64,000 nucleotides of DNA from Chaetoderma sp. LZ-2023a (lineage: Eukaryota; Mollusca; Caudofoveata; Chaetodermatida; Chaetodermatidae), in assembly GCA_034401795.1 (NCBI GenBank), contig CM067372.1, positions 33,583,045-33,647,044 on the forward strand, written 5' to 3'. The notes beneath the pieces were generated by a model that was given only the letters and a program-made list of their open reading frames with translations, did no database searches and had not been told where the DNA came from. Positions 35,765 through 47,498 of this stretch are shown here, piece by piece. Made by a program: the position numbers and the translations under genes. Position 1 is the stretch's first letter. Every line of letters begins with the position of its first letter.

Positions 35765-37413
35765 GTGCAAAAGTTAAGCACCACCCTATTTTTACGCACA
35801 TGCGAGGGTATATTCATGTGCTATGAAGAAAGCAATAGCATAAACATTTATGTACCCATCCATCTTAGTGCAAGAGGTAATAATGCAACTAGAGGAATGC
35901 TGATTATGATGGTGGGGAAACACTGTATGTTTTTGTTTGAACTTGAAAACGAGGCCTGAATATGGTTACGTTGACACAACTGACAACTATTGCCCTACAG
36001 TTGACACACGTGGCTAGATCGTCATTAATGGTGTCTGAAAACGAAGTTTAACATCTGTGCACGAGTTTGAGACTGTCATTATTAATACCGGGTATATCCA
36101 CCTTGTGCCTGGATGACGACCTGGACACGACGTCTCATGCTGGTCACCAACCGACTGATACGCCATTGTGGTATTCGTTGCCATTCAAGATGGAGTGCGT
36201 CTGTTAGTTCCTGTAGGTTCTGCACAGGAGGATCCCTCCTTCTCACCATGTTTCCCAGAATGTCCCAGATATGCTCAATAGGGTTCATGTCAGGGCTCCT
36301 TGCTGGCCATGGTAGGGTTTCGATGGCATTCTGGCGGAGGTATTCATGCACAGCTCTAGCACGATGTGGTCGGGCGTTGTCATCCATGAATATAGGGTGG
36401 GTTCCAGGTGCATGATTTACAAAATGAGGGACCACAACTCTATCCAGTATGGAATCTTGATATCTTTGTCCATTTAGTGTTCCAGGTACAGTCAACAGAT
36501 CCAGCTTACAATCAAATAAGATGCACCCCCATATCATAACGGAACCTCCACCAAATGGAACTTCTTCCGTGATGTTACGTTGGTCGTACGCCGTGCGTCT
36601 GGACCTCCATACACGAGTTCGACCATCTGTGGCATGAAGCAGGAACCGACTTTCATCGGACCAGTGTACCCGTCTCCAGGATCTCATGTTCCAGTGTCTT
36701 CTTTCGTTGCACCACCTCAGACGCTCCTCTTTGTGGTGTGCAGTGAGGAGAGGACGTCTGACAGGTCTCCTAGCTTTCATGCCAGCAGCATACAGTCTCC
36801 TTTTGATGGTAGACATTGACACTCTATTGCGCGTTTCCCATTGCTGGCTGAGCACTCTGCTGTTGGTGAATGGAGATCTCCTAACAAGGCGTACTAGGGC
36901 TCGATCATCACGGGCAGTAGTCTTCTTCGGTCTTCCAGATCTAGGCCTGTCCTTCACCTCGTTAGTTTGCCCATGTTTTGCAATCAAACGACTGATTACA
37001 GTATGGTTAATGTTCAGCTGTCTGCCAATCTCTCTGCATGACATACCAGTGGTATGCATGCCTATGATTTGCCATTTCACACGATCACTTAACCTTCGTC
37101 TTGCCATAGCGGTTCACAATCAAGAGCTAATTCTCTCTGTACAAATAAACCACGGTCATGAACACAAAATTCCTAATCTTGTCGCCTAAATCTGTATGTA
37201 ATGTTCTACACCTCAAACTGGACTTTTACATAACTGAACACGTGTGCTGTTTCCCGCCACGCACGGACATCAAGCGGCGTGAAGTCATGCATGCATGTGC
37301 ATTTCGTACTTGGAATTATGTCAGCTAACACGGGGACAAAAAGTATTGCAGCCTAGTTGTACCATCATGTTTCTACGTTCTATTGTTTTTGCTGGTGCTT
37401 AACTTTTGCACAG

Positions 37414-37415
<2 letters not shown>
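35761..37415 (-). mobile_element. Complete Tc1-like DNA transposon
   Basis: Perfect 23-bp terminal inverted repeats (35,761-35,783, starting ACCTGTGCAAAAGTTAAGC, and 37,393-37,415) enclose one intact transposase gene on the minus strand. TA-rich DNA flanks both ends, as expected for TA-targeting Tc1/mariner elements. The exact outer base cannot be fixed because both flanks are TA repeats. Total length of about 1.65 kb is normal for the family. Confidence 0.95.
36082..37107 (-). CDS. Tc1-like transposase, DD34E, intact
   Basis: 341 codons, starting with ATG at 37,107. The N-terminus has two helix-turn-helix regions (residues ~10-45, SCREIGRQLNINHTVISRLI, and ~70-115) split by a GRPKK AT-hook-like segment (58-62) for TIR binding. 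The catalytic triad is D151 (HWSDESRF), D243 (IFMDDNARPH) and E278 (NPIEHIWD). There are 34 residues between the last two, the Tc1 signature. A GGGSVMIWG glycine-rich box lies at 187-194. The enzyme cuts the element out and inserts it at TA. There are no stops or shifts, and the catalytic residues and TIRs are complete, so the copy may be active or only recently silenced. Confidence 0.95.
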   Translation of the reverse strand: MARRRLSDRVKWQIIGMHTTGMSCREIGRQLNINHTVISRLIAKHGQTNEVKDRPRSGRPKKTTARDDRALVRLVRRSPFTNSRVLSQQWETRNRVSMSTIKRRLYAAGMKARRPVRRPLLTAHHKEERLRWCNERRHWNMRSWRRVHWSDESRFLLHATDGRTRVWRSRRTAYDQRNITEEVPFGGGSVMIWGCILFDCKLDLLTVPGTLNGQRYQDSILDRVVVPHFVNHAPGTHPIFMDDNARPHRARAVHEYLRQNAIETLPWPARSPDMNPIEHIWDILGNMVRRRDPPVQNLQELTDALHLEWQRIPQWRISRLVTSMRRRVQVVIQAQGGYTRY

Positions 37416-37472
<57 letters not shown>

Positions 37473-37640
37473 AATATATACCCAAATATAAATAGATATA
37501 CATAAGTGTATATAAATGTGCATAAATATGTATAAATATACATAAATATGTATAAATATACACAAATATGTATAAGTATACTTAAATATGTATAAATATA
37601 TGTAGATGTGTATAAATGTGTATAAATATATTGTAATACT
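37416..37640. repeat. (TA)n tract, right part, with ATAAATATACAT-type tail
   Basis: TA repeats to about 37,470 pass into ATAAATATGTATAAATATAC-type sequence like the tails at 34,640-34,760. This is probably the continuation of the same retroelement tail. Confidence 0.8.
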
Positions 37641-39990
37641 TTGCGGTGGATGTTCACGTGCATTCTGATACTGTGGAACGATTTAGCAACAATCCTGATC
37701 AAATAAAATAGTTTGAGACTCGTATTATGCAAGTACCAGCGGTTTTCACCGTACGATGCGAAGTTGTTGGTTCACCTATTATACCTAAGGGAGGGACTCC
37801 CAACATACCTTTCCGAACAAGAAGAGGAAATACTTGCGTAATGTTGCCTTTCACAGTCAAATACAAACTTATTCAGCGTCGCACTGTTGCGGGAATGCAT
37901 TGATGGAAAGAAACATGTGTATTTGACATACCCATTCACTTAAAAGCCCTGAAAATAATGCTTGAGCAAGGAAAGAGCCGATTTTAAAACACGGAAATGC
38001 GTATAGTAAACAATGACGTCATTTATCGGGGGGGGGGGGGGGGGGGGGTCGACCATTTAAGATGTCGGAATGACATGCTAGAGGGAAACACGGCACCTTT
38101 TGTATTTATCATAGCTCATTTCAGGACATATGAGGCTTAAGAATGGTATAGTCTGATGCCGAAAAATAGTATCTATTTGATGTAAATACACGAACAATTT
38201 AAGAGAACTGCTGTAACCCGCCGCTTGACATAATTCAACCGTGGGAATTTTGTTGCGCCCTCTTGACTAGCCACGCCCCGGGTTAGAGAGGTCACGGCCT
38301 ATCATCTTGTTCAAGCATTATTAGATTTCTTGGGGTGTTCACAACTTTATCCAGCAATGAAAACTTAAATCTGAATGAATTTATAACACAGACAGTCGTC
38401 CAAACAAATATTCGTAGCCATATATTGATAAAATCAGTCATTAGGTTAGCAGATATGCTCTCTGGAAAGTATAAAAGGCCGCGCACACAGCATTTCTTCG
38501 CTTTCTGCTTCTAGCAGTGAGCCATAACATCTGTCTCTCTCGCTCTCTGTCTCTGTCTCTGATTAGCACTCGGGCATAATAACCTTTCAGAGTGCAATAC
38601 CCTGGCATTCCTCGTGCGCACTCTACCTATGCCTCTCTGCATGTCTATATGCTGCCAATTAAGTTTGTGCTTGTTAGACTGAGCATTAGACTGAACGTTA
38701 GACCGATGGTAGATGCATAATTGTTTCGTCTTTTTAGGAGCATGGTACGCCGAAATTTGTTGTAGATGAACGCGAAATTCTGCTCTAACGTTGCTGCTAA
38801 ATTTAACAGCTCAGCCGATACATAGCAGCTCAGACAGACATACATTGATGTAGAAAGATCTGGTGAGGTGTTGGCAAATTCTCTCTGTGTTTTTAGCTTG
38901 ACCGTAGAGTTGAAAGACTCGTAGTGATAGCCTCCACAGGGGAATGTTACAGGCAAGCACCCGAAAGCTTCTGCAAGTAGTGAGTCTGTAACAGCTAACA
39001 CTGATCTAACTCAAAGTTGTGGCAATTCAGGTCTGGTCCGCAATACCCTGGCATTCCTTGTGCGTGGGCCTGCCTCGAATGTGTTCAACAGGCAAACCAT
39101 GTGGACATCGTTACGGTGTATATGATCTGATGTGTGAATACAGCCGTGGGAAGAGAGTAGTTCTTTCGTAAGACTGACGTGGATATGGTAGGAATCGCAC
39201 CACTATTGTAGACTGTTTGCCAAGCAACAGTGTGCAATATTGTGTCTGTTTACAGACCGCTAGATTCCACAATATTCTACATAGTACAATACCAATGAAC
39301 TAACGTTTGCTGTTCTGTTTCCTTTTAGCTGTTAAAACACCATGTTAATATTTTTGACGATAGAACATCATCTACACAAATTCGGTTTGTTTTATACATT
39401 GGTTTAGCTATCATAGCTCACGCTCCTCAAGACAACATTATACTCATGCTCATAGTAGTAGAAGAGAGAAACCGTACACAGTAGGACATGATCACACATA
39501 CACATTACACACACAAACATATGAACAAACATTCAATTCTAGCATACAAAACACACCATCTCCAACTCAAAAAGCTAGCTGATCACATTAAATAACGCGC
39601 ATAGTCCTATGCTTATACACACAGATTAGCATACATATTTCTCTCTAAAAACTACATGGTCATGCATATTTTTGCTTATATCAGACGAAACGGATTATCG
39701 TTCGTCCTGGGGTGATTTCAACAAAATTACAGTCACTAGGACTTGAAATCACCAAGAGACCCCATTGACACCATACAAAAGTTAACCAGTTGTTGTCAAG
39801 ATACACGCAAGTATATTTGTATGTATGTGAATTTTGCAAGAGCATTAGCACCACCGTAACATTGCTAATAACGTAGTCTTGCTCAATAGTTACTGCAACT
39901 ATTCATGATATTACACTAGCGTCGGTTGAAATAATATCAAGCCTGTGTGACGATACAAGGGAGACAACTCGTATCACGAACAACATATTA
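37641..39990. other. No gene recognised; 21-base G-run and a short direct repeat
   Basis: A 21-base G-run lies at 38,028-38,048 and a CT-rich patch near 38,531-38,560. The phrase GCAATACCCTGGCATTCCT occurs at 38,599 and again at 39,041. Part of this stretch could be the LTR of the gag-like frame that follows, but I found no second copy to prove it. Confidence 0.45.
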
Positions 39991-40000
39991 CCACGCAGAG

Positions 40001-40015
40001 TGGCGCCCCGTGAAC
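40001..40015 (+). promoter_or_regulatory. Primer-binding-site-like sequence
   Basis: TGGCGCCCCGTGAAC begins with TGGCGCCC, the octamer that pairs with the 3' end of lysine tRNAs in many retroelements. It lies about 100 bp before the first ATG of the frame at 40,114, as a primer site would. The preceding ACCACGCAGAG could be an LTR end. Confidence 0.35.
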
Positions 40016-40113
40016 AATGTTTTGTACATCTCAGAGGCTACAGAAACACCATATTCTGCTTGAATTTTGGCGCTGTACGTGTGTGTGTGTGTACCAGAAA
40101 GATTACTTACACT

Positions 40114-41046
40114 ATGGAAGGCCAGTTCAATCCACTACATGCGTTGTCACGGAAAGTACAACAGCTTGCATCAAGGCTTAACATTCGCCAGCTTACCAGT
40201 GATATACACCCTGTGAGTACTGCCAACGCTAGTAGTACGAATTTGAATCTGGAGCCTCACAGGAACACTGTATCTGTGTATGGAATAACACCTCAGCCAA
40301 AGGCTGAAAAGCAGCATGAGGTGGGAAGCATTTGCGACACCAATGAGACGTGTATTGGTCCCACGATAAATAATTTTGAGGCACCACCGACTGCCATGGA
40401 GCAGACAAATATTCTGGCATATCCACAGCCAGGCATGAGCGTCAATGAATAATTTTCAATAGATCATGAACTCTTTATGGGCAGTAGTAATGATGGTTTG
40501 GGTCTGAACACCCCTACATACTGCGCCCATGAACAGAGCTCTTCTCTGCCAAGCCTAAGACGATTTGGCCTATGTAACCATGAGCAAAACACACTACCAG
40601 TTAATGCACATGGCAGGCCTTGCAGTCCACCTATGGCCGACTCACAGGAACAGGCAAGAGAAGGCCTAGAAGCCATTATCACTGCCTTAGGGGTTGAGGA
40701 AACAATGGCCGCAATGTCGCAGTTGCTAGATGGATATACAGATGCAGCAGCATCACAAAACCAAGCTAGCACTGATAGATTAAATATTGCAAATGCTAGG
40801 TGGATGGATGTTAAAATAAAGCCAGAGCCTGTCAGTAATAATGCCACACTACCAGAGCTTGAAACTAGCCATGCTTCGAAGCCACTTACAGAATATTACC
40901 TGTCAGTGGGAACACCAACTTCGGCTGGTGTCAGACATGGTTGCGCTCCTGCGCATGTGGCAAACACTGGTGTGGATGAAATTAGTGCTCCAATCGGTGG
41001 CAGCCGGGCCGGAAAAGCTTCAATATATAGGGCCTATAGTATTTAG
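40114..41046 (+). pseudogene. Unidentified gag-like frame with one internal stop
   Basis: ATG at 40,114 (TYTMEGQFNPLH) opens a frame that meets a single TAA at 40,450-40,452. It then continues in the same frame to a stop at 41,044-41,046. Together that is about 310 codons. The product is hydrophilic, with Gln/Ser/Asn-rich parts and a helical-looking segment (QEQAREGLEAIITALGVEET) near 40,646. There is no zinc knuckle, protease or RT, and nothing follows that looks like pol. The primer-site-like sequence upstream favours a degraded or non-autonomous LTR element. A host gene with a read-through stop is the alternative. Polyadenylation-like AATAAA repeats are at 41,178-41,202. Confidence 0.4.
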
Positions 41047-41792
41047 TCATGTAAATATTTCACATTATTTTAATTATATTACAGTATCTATAGTATCTGT
41101 TTTTATCTGCATTGTTTTGTAACTGTACTGTTGTAGCTATGTCTCTATGTCTCTATGTTGAGACTGTGCTTTTAAAAATAAATAAATAAATAAATAAAGA
41201 TTTATCTATTCTATGCCCTATTTTATGACTAGGGGGTCCATCGATTCATAGGCTCTGCCTTTGATGGACTGCCCAACTGTGAAGTATATATTCTATATAT
41301 TAAGCATGAAATAAATAATTTTTAATCTTGAATGATGATGAGAAAATTAGAATGGCCCACTGTTCCTCATGCCCCACTGTTCCCCGATCTCCCCTACTCC
41401 ACTCCATCATTATAATTGTAATTTTAACGTATGTTAAAAGTGAATCCTTGATTTCAACATTTATAAAGTAGTTACTCAACTCACGCGTAGCTTTTGACAA
41501 TTTTCTTTGAATTACTTTAAATGGGCGACCGTTTTCGTTAATGCCCTATATTGCACGCGCATTCGTACACGGAAGTAAATCATAGAAGTCATTTTTGTGA
41601 AATTTTTATCCAACATTTGAAACGGTCAAAAAGTTTTCGTAAGTATATAAGCCAGATAATTTATTATCGCCATCAGTGAAATATGTTGTCTGAAATATAT
41701 CCGATGGCAGACGAATCCAACAGCTAACATTAGCTTTCGCAATTCGTTCATCATTCATATTGTAATGTGTTTCCGGGATTATTTCCATATTT
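41047..41792. other. No gene seen; (AAAT)n run
   Basis: Contains (AAAT)n at 41,178-41,202. A phrase similar to retroelement tails (AATAATTTTTAATCTTGAAT) lies near 41,313. Confidence 0.45.
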
Positions 41793-42102
41793 AATCACAG
41801 GCCTTTGAATTTTCGTCCATCCATCCCTCTACCACATATCCCTCCTACTATATATAATATACACAAGGTATGAAACCTTCATCTGTGGGCACCATTGTCA
41901 GAAAGCTGATTGGTTGGTTTGTAGTCAGAAACGTGATGTCAGTGGATTTTGACAACAAACCAACCAATCAGCTTCCTGACAGTCACAAGCATGACAATGG
42001 TGCCCACAGACGAAGGTTTCACACCTTGTGTATATTTATATATATAGTAGGGGGAATATGTGGTAGAGGGATGGATGGACGAAAATTCAAAGGCCTGTGA
42101 TT
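41793..42102. mobile_element. Palindromic MITE, ~310 bp, possible TTAA target
   Basis: The left half, starting AATCACAGGCCTTTGAATTT, is the inverse of the right half ending AAATTCAAAGGCCTGTGATT. The arms run ~130-150 bp each and include a CCAACCAATCAGCTT-type inner match. TTAA is present at both boundaries (41,791-41,794 and 42,102-42,105), but the ends differ by one base, so the duplication is tentative. No coding capacity. Confidence 0.8.
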
Positions 42103-42199
42103 TAATATTAGTCCCAACTCCCAAGTAGGATGGAAAACCTTAGATCACATGCGACCTGGAGCATTTTGAATATTCATGATGTCGTAAGCCGCGTGCATG

Positions 42200-43289
42200 T
42201 TTCTATGCTAATAACATAGCACTAAATGACACTAAACGAAGAAAAGATGGACGTGGTAAAGGAATATAAACATCTGGGACTAATAAGAACAGACGACAAA
42301 AGTGGCCTAGGCTAAGAAATTATAAGAAATGCTCGTGCAACAGCTTATTCATTGATGGGTGCTGGCTTTCATGGAATTACTGGACTACGCCCAATTGTCA
42401 GTATACAACTATGGTCAACGTATGTAATACCACGATGCACGTATGGGCTGGAGGCCTTAATTATACCAAAGAAGGAAATGAGTCCGATCACTACACATGA
42501 AAGGAAAACCTTAAAGCAATTGCAATCACTTCCAAATAGTTGTGCAAATTCACTGGCATATTTACTTCTCGGTGCACTGCCTATAGAGGCGCAAATTGAA
42601 AAGAAGAAGCTGACATTACTTGGTGCAATACTAAGGAGTGAAGGCTCTGTCGAACAACAGTTAGCAATTCGGCAGCTCGTTATGAAAAGAGAAGGCAGAC
42701 ACAGTTGGTTTCAAGATGTTGAATTGATTTTACAAAAATATCAATTGCCATCAGCCCACCTGCTGCTACAAGACTCACCACCTAAATGTGTATGGAAGCG
42801 TCATGTCCAAAAGGCTGTAAACACAGTAGTCCTAGAGATGCTAAAGGAAGACATTAAGCAGAAATCATCAGCCCGGTTTGTGAATGTTGACATCCTTGAT
42901 ATCGGAAGGCCACATCCGATCTGGTCAACAGTGACAGCAAATACATATGATGTAAAACGTGCCGTCATCAAGGCACGGTTACTAAACGGTACATACTAGC
43001 TGCAAGCACACAGATCAAATTTAATCAATATGAGAATGATGCCTGTCCTTTTTGTAAGAACGTTCTAGAAGACTGTATGCATTTCCTAGTTCAGTGTCCA
43101 GAATTTGCAGATATCAGAAGCATCTATATAGCGGAAATCAAGCATCTAGTGGCGACAGATAGCTGGGAATTAATAAGCAAGGATGAGAATCTTATTCTCC
43201 AGATGTTACTCGACACAACTCTCTTGCTTGGTCTGATTGGAAGCGATTCAATGTCGAAAATTGAATCCATCTCCAGGAAACTGCTATAA
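42200..43289 (+). pseudogene. Non-LTR RT C-terminal fragment, relative of the one at 8.7-9.6 kb
   Basis: Codons begin near 42,241 with VVKEYKHLGLIRTDD and continue after a stop through LWSTYVIPRCTYGLEAL and AYLLLGALPIEAQIEK. Then come HSWFQDVELILQKYQLP, IGRPHPIWSTV and KARLLNGTY. A shift follows, then a zinc-knuckle-like C-x2-C...H-x4-C part (CPFCKNVLEDCMHFLVQC) and a last block ending SISRKLL at 43,289. The RT catalytic core is missing. The following ~430 bp is the family 3' UTR. Confidence 0.75.
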
Positions 43290-43725
43290 ACTTCATATCA
43301 GACGTAATCATCTCTTAAATGAAATGAATTACCTAACAAAGCTTGCATTATAAAATATCAAGTTAGTATAATTAAAGTCAATTGCACATAGAAAAATACG
43401 GTGCACCTTATGCTTTCTGGGTGCTCCTACATGTATTTCAATAACAATGAACTCATTTAGGCGTCTGGTGAACAAAAATTTACTCGTCTATGAACTGTGA
43501 CCATTTACCTATATACAGATAGGAAAATCACTTGCGTGTGTACATGCGTGTACATAAATGTCAGATTTAATGATCGTTTGCGTGTGTGTATATAATATAA
43601 TATATAATTAATGGAAAACTCCAGTAATTTGCTGATTCTAGAGATTCCCGGATAATACACCGAAAGGTGGTGCGCCAGACATTGGCGGAAACTCCAAGAA
43701 CAGAACAGAACAGAATCCCAGACTC
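43258..43725 (+). repeat. 3' UTR of the same non-LTR family
   Basis: Matches 3597-4065 closely and ends in a short (ACAGA)n run at about 43,697-43,715, the probable 3' end of the element. Confidence 0.75.
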
Positions 43726-43737
43726 CTCATCAAACGC

Positions 43738-44145
43738 CTGCCCCGTGATAGCACTTGTACGACGGCTAAAAGGTCTGCCCCGTGATAGCACTTGTACGAC
43801 GGCTAAAAGGTCTGCCCCGTGATAGCACTTGTACGACGGCTAAAAGATCTGCCCCGTGATAGCACTTGTACGACGGCTAAAAGGTCTGCCCCATGATAGC
43901 ACTTGTACGACGGCTAAAAGGTCTGCCCCGTGATAGCACTTGTACGACGGCTAAAAGGTCTGCCCCATGATAGCACTTGTACGACGGCTAAAAGGTCTGC
44001 CCCATGATAGCACTTGTACGACGGCTAAAAGGTCTGCCCCTGTGATAGCACTTGTACGACGGCTAAATGGTCTGCCCCATGATAGCACTTGTACGACGGC
44101 TAAAAGGTCTGCTCCATGATAGCACTTGTACGACGGCTAAAAGGT
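43738..44145. repeat. Minisatellite: 11 copies of a 37-bp unit
   Basis: The unit starts CTGCCCCGTGATAGCACTTG and ends CGGCTAAAAGGT. Copies differ mainly at one CpG position (CCCCGTG or CCCCATG) and one copy carries an extra base. High identity suggests recent expansion. There are no unique spacers, so it is not a CRISPR array. Confidence 0.97.
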
Positions 44146-44843
44146 CTGCGTTGTTCCATATATAGAATGAGATTATGCAAAGGATTAATCAATACATTAT
44201 TTTGTTAGAAAACTGTTAATTATTTTACAAACAGTTTTACTCAATGTCTAACAATGTTAGAACTTAGAAAATAAATGTTTTGCAATGTTTCACACATCGA
44301 GTCCGTTTGTCAGACAATAAACTGGAATCGTTGTAATGTTGAGTCTGACTGACCAATAGCTAAAGAGCTTACAACAGCCCTCAAAATTTGGCGCGAACGA
44401 TCGTTTCGTTCGCGTGTCGGTTACGTGAAGTAAAATTACTGTGAACGAAAAAATGGTCGCGTAAGTGACAAAGCCCAGAACGGTAGTTATCTCTGATCGT
44501 GGAAAACAGAAAAGTGTCAACAACTTTTTGATATGAAACATGCTATTTATAACGGAATTTAGCTTTTTCAACCATCTAAAAGATCGATAACATCTGTCTG
44601 TCAAATTCTATAAATAAGCAACAGCATGCATGTGTCAGAGACAAACTTTGGTTGTATTTCCGCTAGCATTACTACCATAGAGTTATCTACTACATAGGCC
44701 GGGAACTAGTCTCGTTACACGTTATGCATCAACAACGGGCTGTTCAATTATATACCGTTGCATGCAAGTACGTGCAACCATCAGCTGTCATGTTCCTGAT
44801 GTATTATTTTATATACACGATTGGTCCATGACACACAATAATT

Positions 44844-46823
44844 CAGGGCTCGAAATTCGACGGGAATCCGATTCTCGTAATATTCCCGAATTTGAAAAAT
44901 ACGGGAATCCAACTGGATTCTCGTAAATAAACACTTCCAAAAATGTAAACATTCCATTCTTACAGAACGCCGCGATCCCGGTCACTAATTTCAACAATAA
45001 AAAATTGTCACGAATCAGCCTAGAGGTGGGTCTGCTAATTCACCGGTAATGAGAAATGTCTCGCGTGACTGCGCAGTCGTAGTTAATAATAATCGATAAT
45101 TCGCACTCGTAGTTTCTGATTGGCTCGCGGGATATCCAATTTCAATAGGCCTGAATGAAAATTACTATCGTAGTGAAATTTTGATCACATGCCTCGTCAT
45201 TCATAACGAATTAATCACATGATTTATTTCAACCAATCTCTGTGCGACTCTCCCGATTAATATTGATGGCTAATGCTGAATGAAAAATCTAGTCACTGTG
45301 CCGCTTTTAAACGCGGTAACGCAATATGTTAGCGCCCACTTTGACGGATTATATGACCCAATATATTATTATTGGAAGGTTCTGACAGTAATACCACCCG
45401 ATATTTAAGTGGTTCATTGCTTTGGAGCGACCCAGAAAACAGGATTATATGTCAGCAAAACCGGTGCGTAGTAACTCTTATTTCCAGTAAATCGCATTTG
45501 CACTAAATTGTCAGTTTAAAACATCCAAGTTAAGAAGGGTCAAGCTATCTACTAAATGCCTTAGAGCTGGTTACGCTTTTTATTGTGGCGGACTTGCGGG
45601 TTATTGTTTTATATTAGAAATGTACGCTGCCTGTACAACTACAAATATTTGGTGACAGTTACAAAAAAATCTACCCATCACAGGTACAATTTTATAAACA
45701 TTTCAACCCCTGTTTTTTTTGGGTCATTAAGACGGTAGTTCTTTGATACAGGTGGCATTCTTTACAAATTAAAGCATATTCTTTTAAATACTTTGAAAAA
45801 TAATATGACTGGAAACCATTGCTTACAAGGCTGGTGGCGGGTGGGCTGGGGAAGGTTGCTCAACTAGGTAAGCCACAACAATGTAAGATATTCAATTCTT
45901 TGATTTTGTAGTTGGGTTTGTGGGTGGGATGGGAGGAGGGTGTTAAGATATAAATATTGAGTCATTAGTCACTAATTATTATAATGTGTCATACAAATAC
46001 TGATATTTTAGCAGAGAAAATGTACATTTGCAGACCAAGGGAGTATTGTTTTTGGAGACTTAGCACTGAATGCCTGGCTCGGTTATTGAGCTTGTAATTT
46101 CAGGGGTAAAATGTCCAAAATATTCTTCTTGGTCTGGAAATGGAACGAATGAATGGACATAAAACAAAAACTCAATCTGTTTTTTGACAAATTTTAACTA
46201 TACAGCTAACTTGGTGAATACTTTGAAACAAACTTCCCCTCAAAACAATCAACAGAATGTTTATTAAATTGCAAAGACATACAATTAATACTTACTGACA
46301 GACTATTATGAGAGTTAGTATTGTTTGTCAATTATAATAGTGACTGGTGACATTAACCTATATGTGATGTAATTGATTATGAGGTCAATAGTTGAGTAAC
46401 AGATTGAATTCATCCATTAATATGAAATCTCAGTTCTACTTTGAAAATAATATCTGTCACTTAGAATAAGAATGACTGGTTTACAATAAATACTCCTATG
46501 TACAGTGTTCATGAATTCAAGGAAAGTTTGTAGTATCAGGTATGATCTCTGTCGATTGTTTGTCAACATGGACATAAAATCAGAATCATGAGAGTGAAAT
46601 GTGCTCAGGGCAACTTCTGAAATATACAATTTTATATATAATAATTACTTATGGCAATGTATTTATCCAGTGTATAACATGGAAATGAAAAACCCTCATT
46701 GTATTGGATTCCCGTTGAACTTTCTATACAGGAATCCAAAAGTGGATTCCTATGGATTCCTGCTGAGCAAATTTACGAGAATCCAAATTGATTCTGGTGA
46801 AATTTAGCGAATTTCGACCCCTG
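44844..46823. mobile_element. hAT-like non-autonomous element with CAGGG ends
   Basis: The left end CAGGGCTCGAAATTCG at 44,844 pairs with the inverted right end at 46,808-46,823 with one mismatch in 16. Subterminal GGGAATCC and GATTCTCGTAA motifs recur near both ends. CAGGG-type ends are usual for hAT elements. An 8-bp duplication was not evident (left CAATAATT, right CACATCAT). The 1.98 kb holds no coding frame. Confidence 0.55.
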
Positions 46824-47498
46824 CACATCATCATCAAGAAAACATCATGTTTCATTAATTGACCATGAGGTGAATTCACATGCGGCGGATGCCATTTGAC
46901 CAGATAATGATTTTTTATGAAACCTTGTTTTTTAAAACATATTTTATCTGTAAATTAGGTAATTGGTGGATAAGTCCATGCTGTAATCAATATGCTAATG
47001 ATAATTCGGCAACATGCACTTTAAATTCATTATTAACTTAATATACAGATGAAATATGTTCAGATAAAACAGGTTTGGATAAAAAATGGTGTAACCAATT
47101 TGCGCAACCAATTGGTTACGCAAACTGATTTTGCGCAACCGAACAATTGGTTACGCAGACTTGAAAACATGGGACCCAAAAATGGGTCTCGCAAATATTT
47201 GAAATTTCGAGGGCTGTTACAACGTCATGAATATTCATAATGCTCCAGGTAGCATGTGATTTAAGGTCTTCCAAGTAGGATGGGGACCATAATTCTGTGG
47301 ATGTAATGAAAACTGGAAATTCATTATAAAATCTTCAGACTCCCTCGGTTGAATGCATTAATTCAAATCCAGTAATGAATACCTTTGATATTATTTCTTC
47401 ATATGTATGGTCCGAGTATCAGTTTTTAACAAGATGGCCCAAAGAAGATCTGCCTGATACATCGCAAATAGATCGCGCAATACATCAAAGTATCAGAT

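Larger units (their letters stand above)
42132..47272. mobile_element. 5.14-kb element with ~56-bp terminal inverted repeats and 9-bp direct flanks
   Basis: The left end GGAAAACCTTAGATCACATG (to 42,187) and the inverted right end (47,217-47,272) agree at about 50 of 56 positions. AAGTAGGAT lies directly outside both ends (42,123-42,131 and 47,273-47,281). A 9-bp duplication is typical of Mutator-like elements and possible for a few others. No transposase was found. The inside is filled by a non-LTR fragment, a minisatellite and a hAT-like element, so this would be a non-autonomous element with nested insertions. Confidence 0.65.

Noticed and set aside
36113-37189. Plus-strand frames of 79-167 codons over the Tc1 element
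   Set aside because: Antisense shadows of the transposase gene.
43738-44145. CRISPR-like array
   Set aside because: The 37-bp units are contiguous with no unique spacers, and the genome is eukaryotic.
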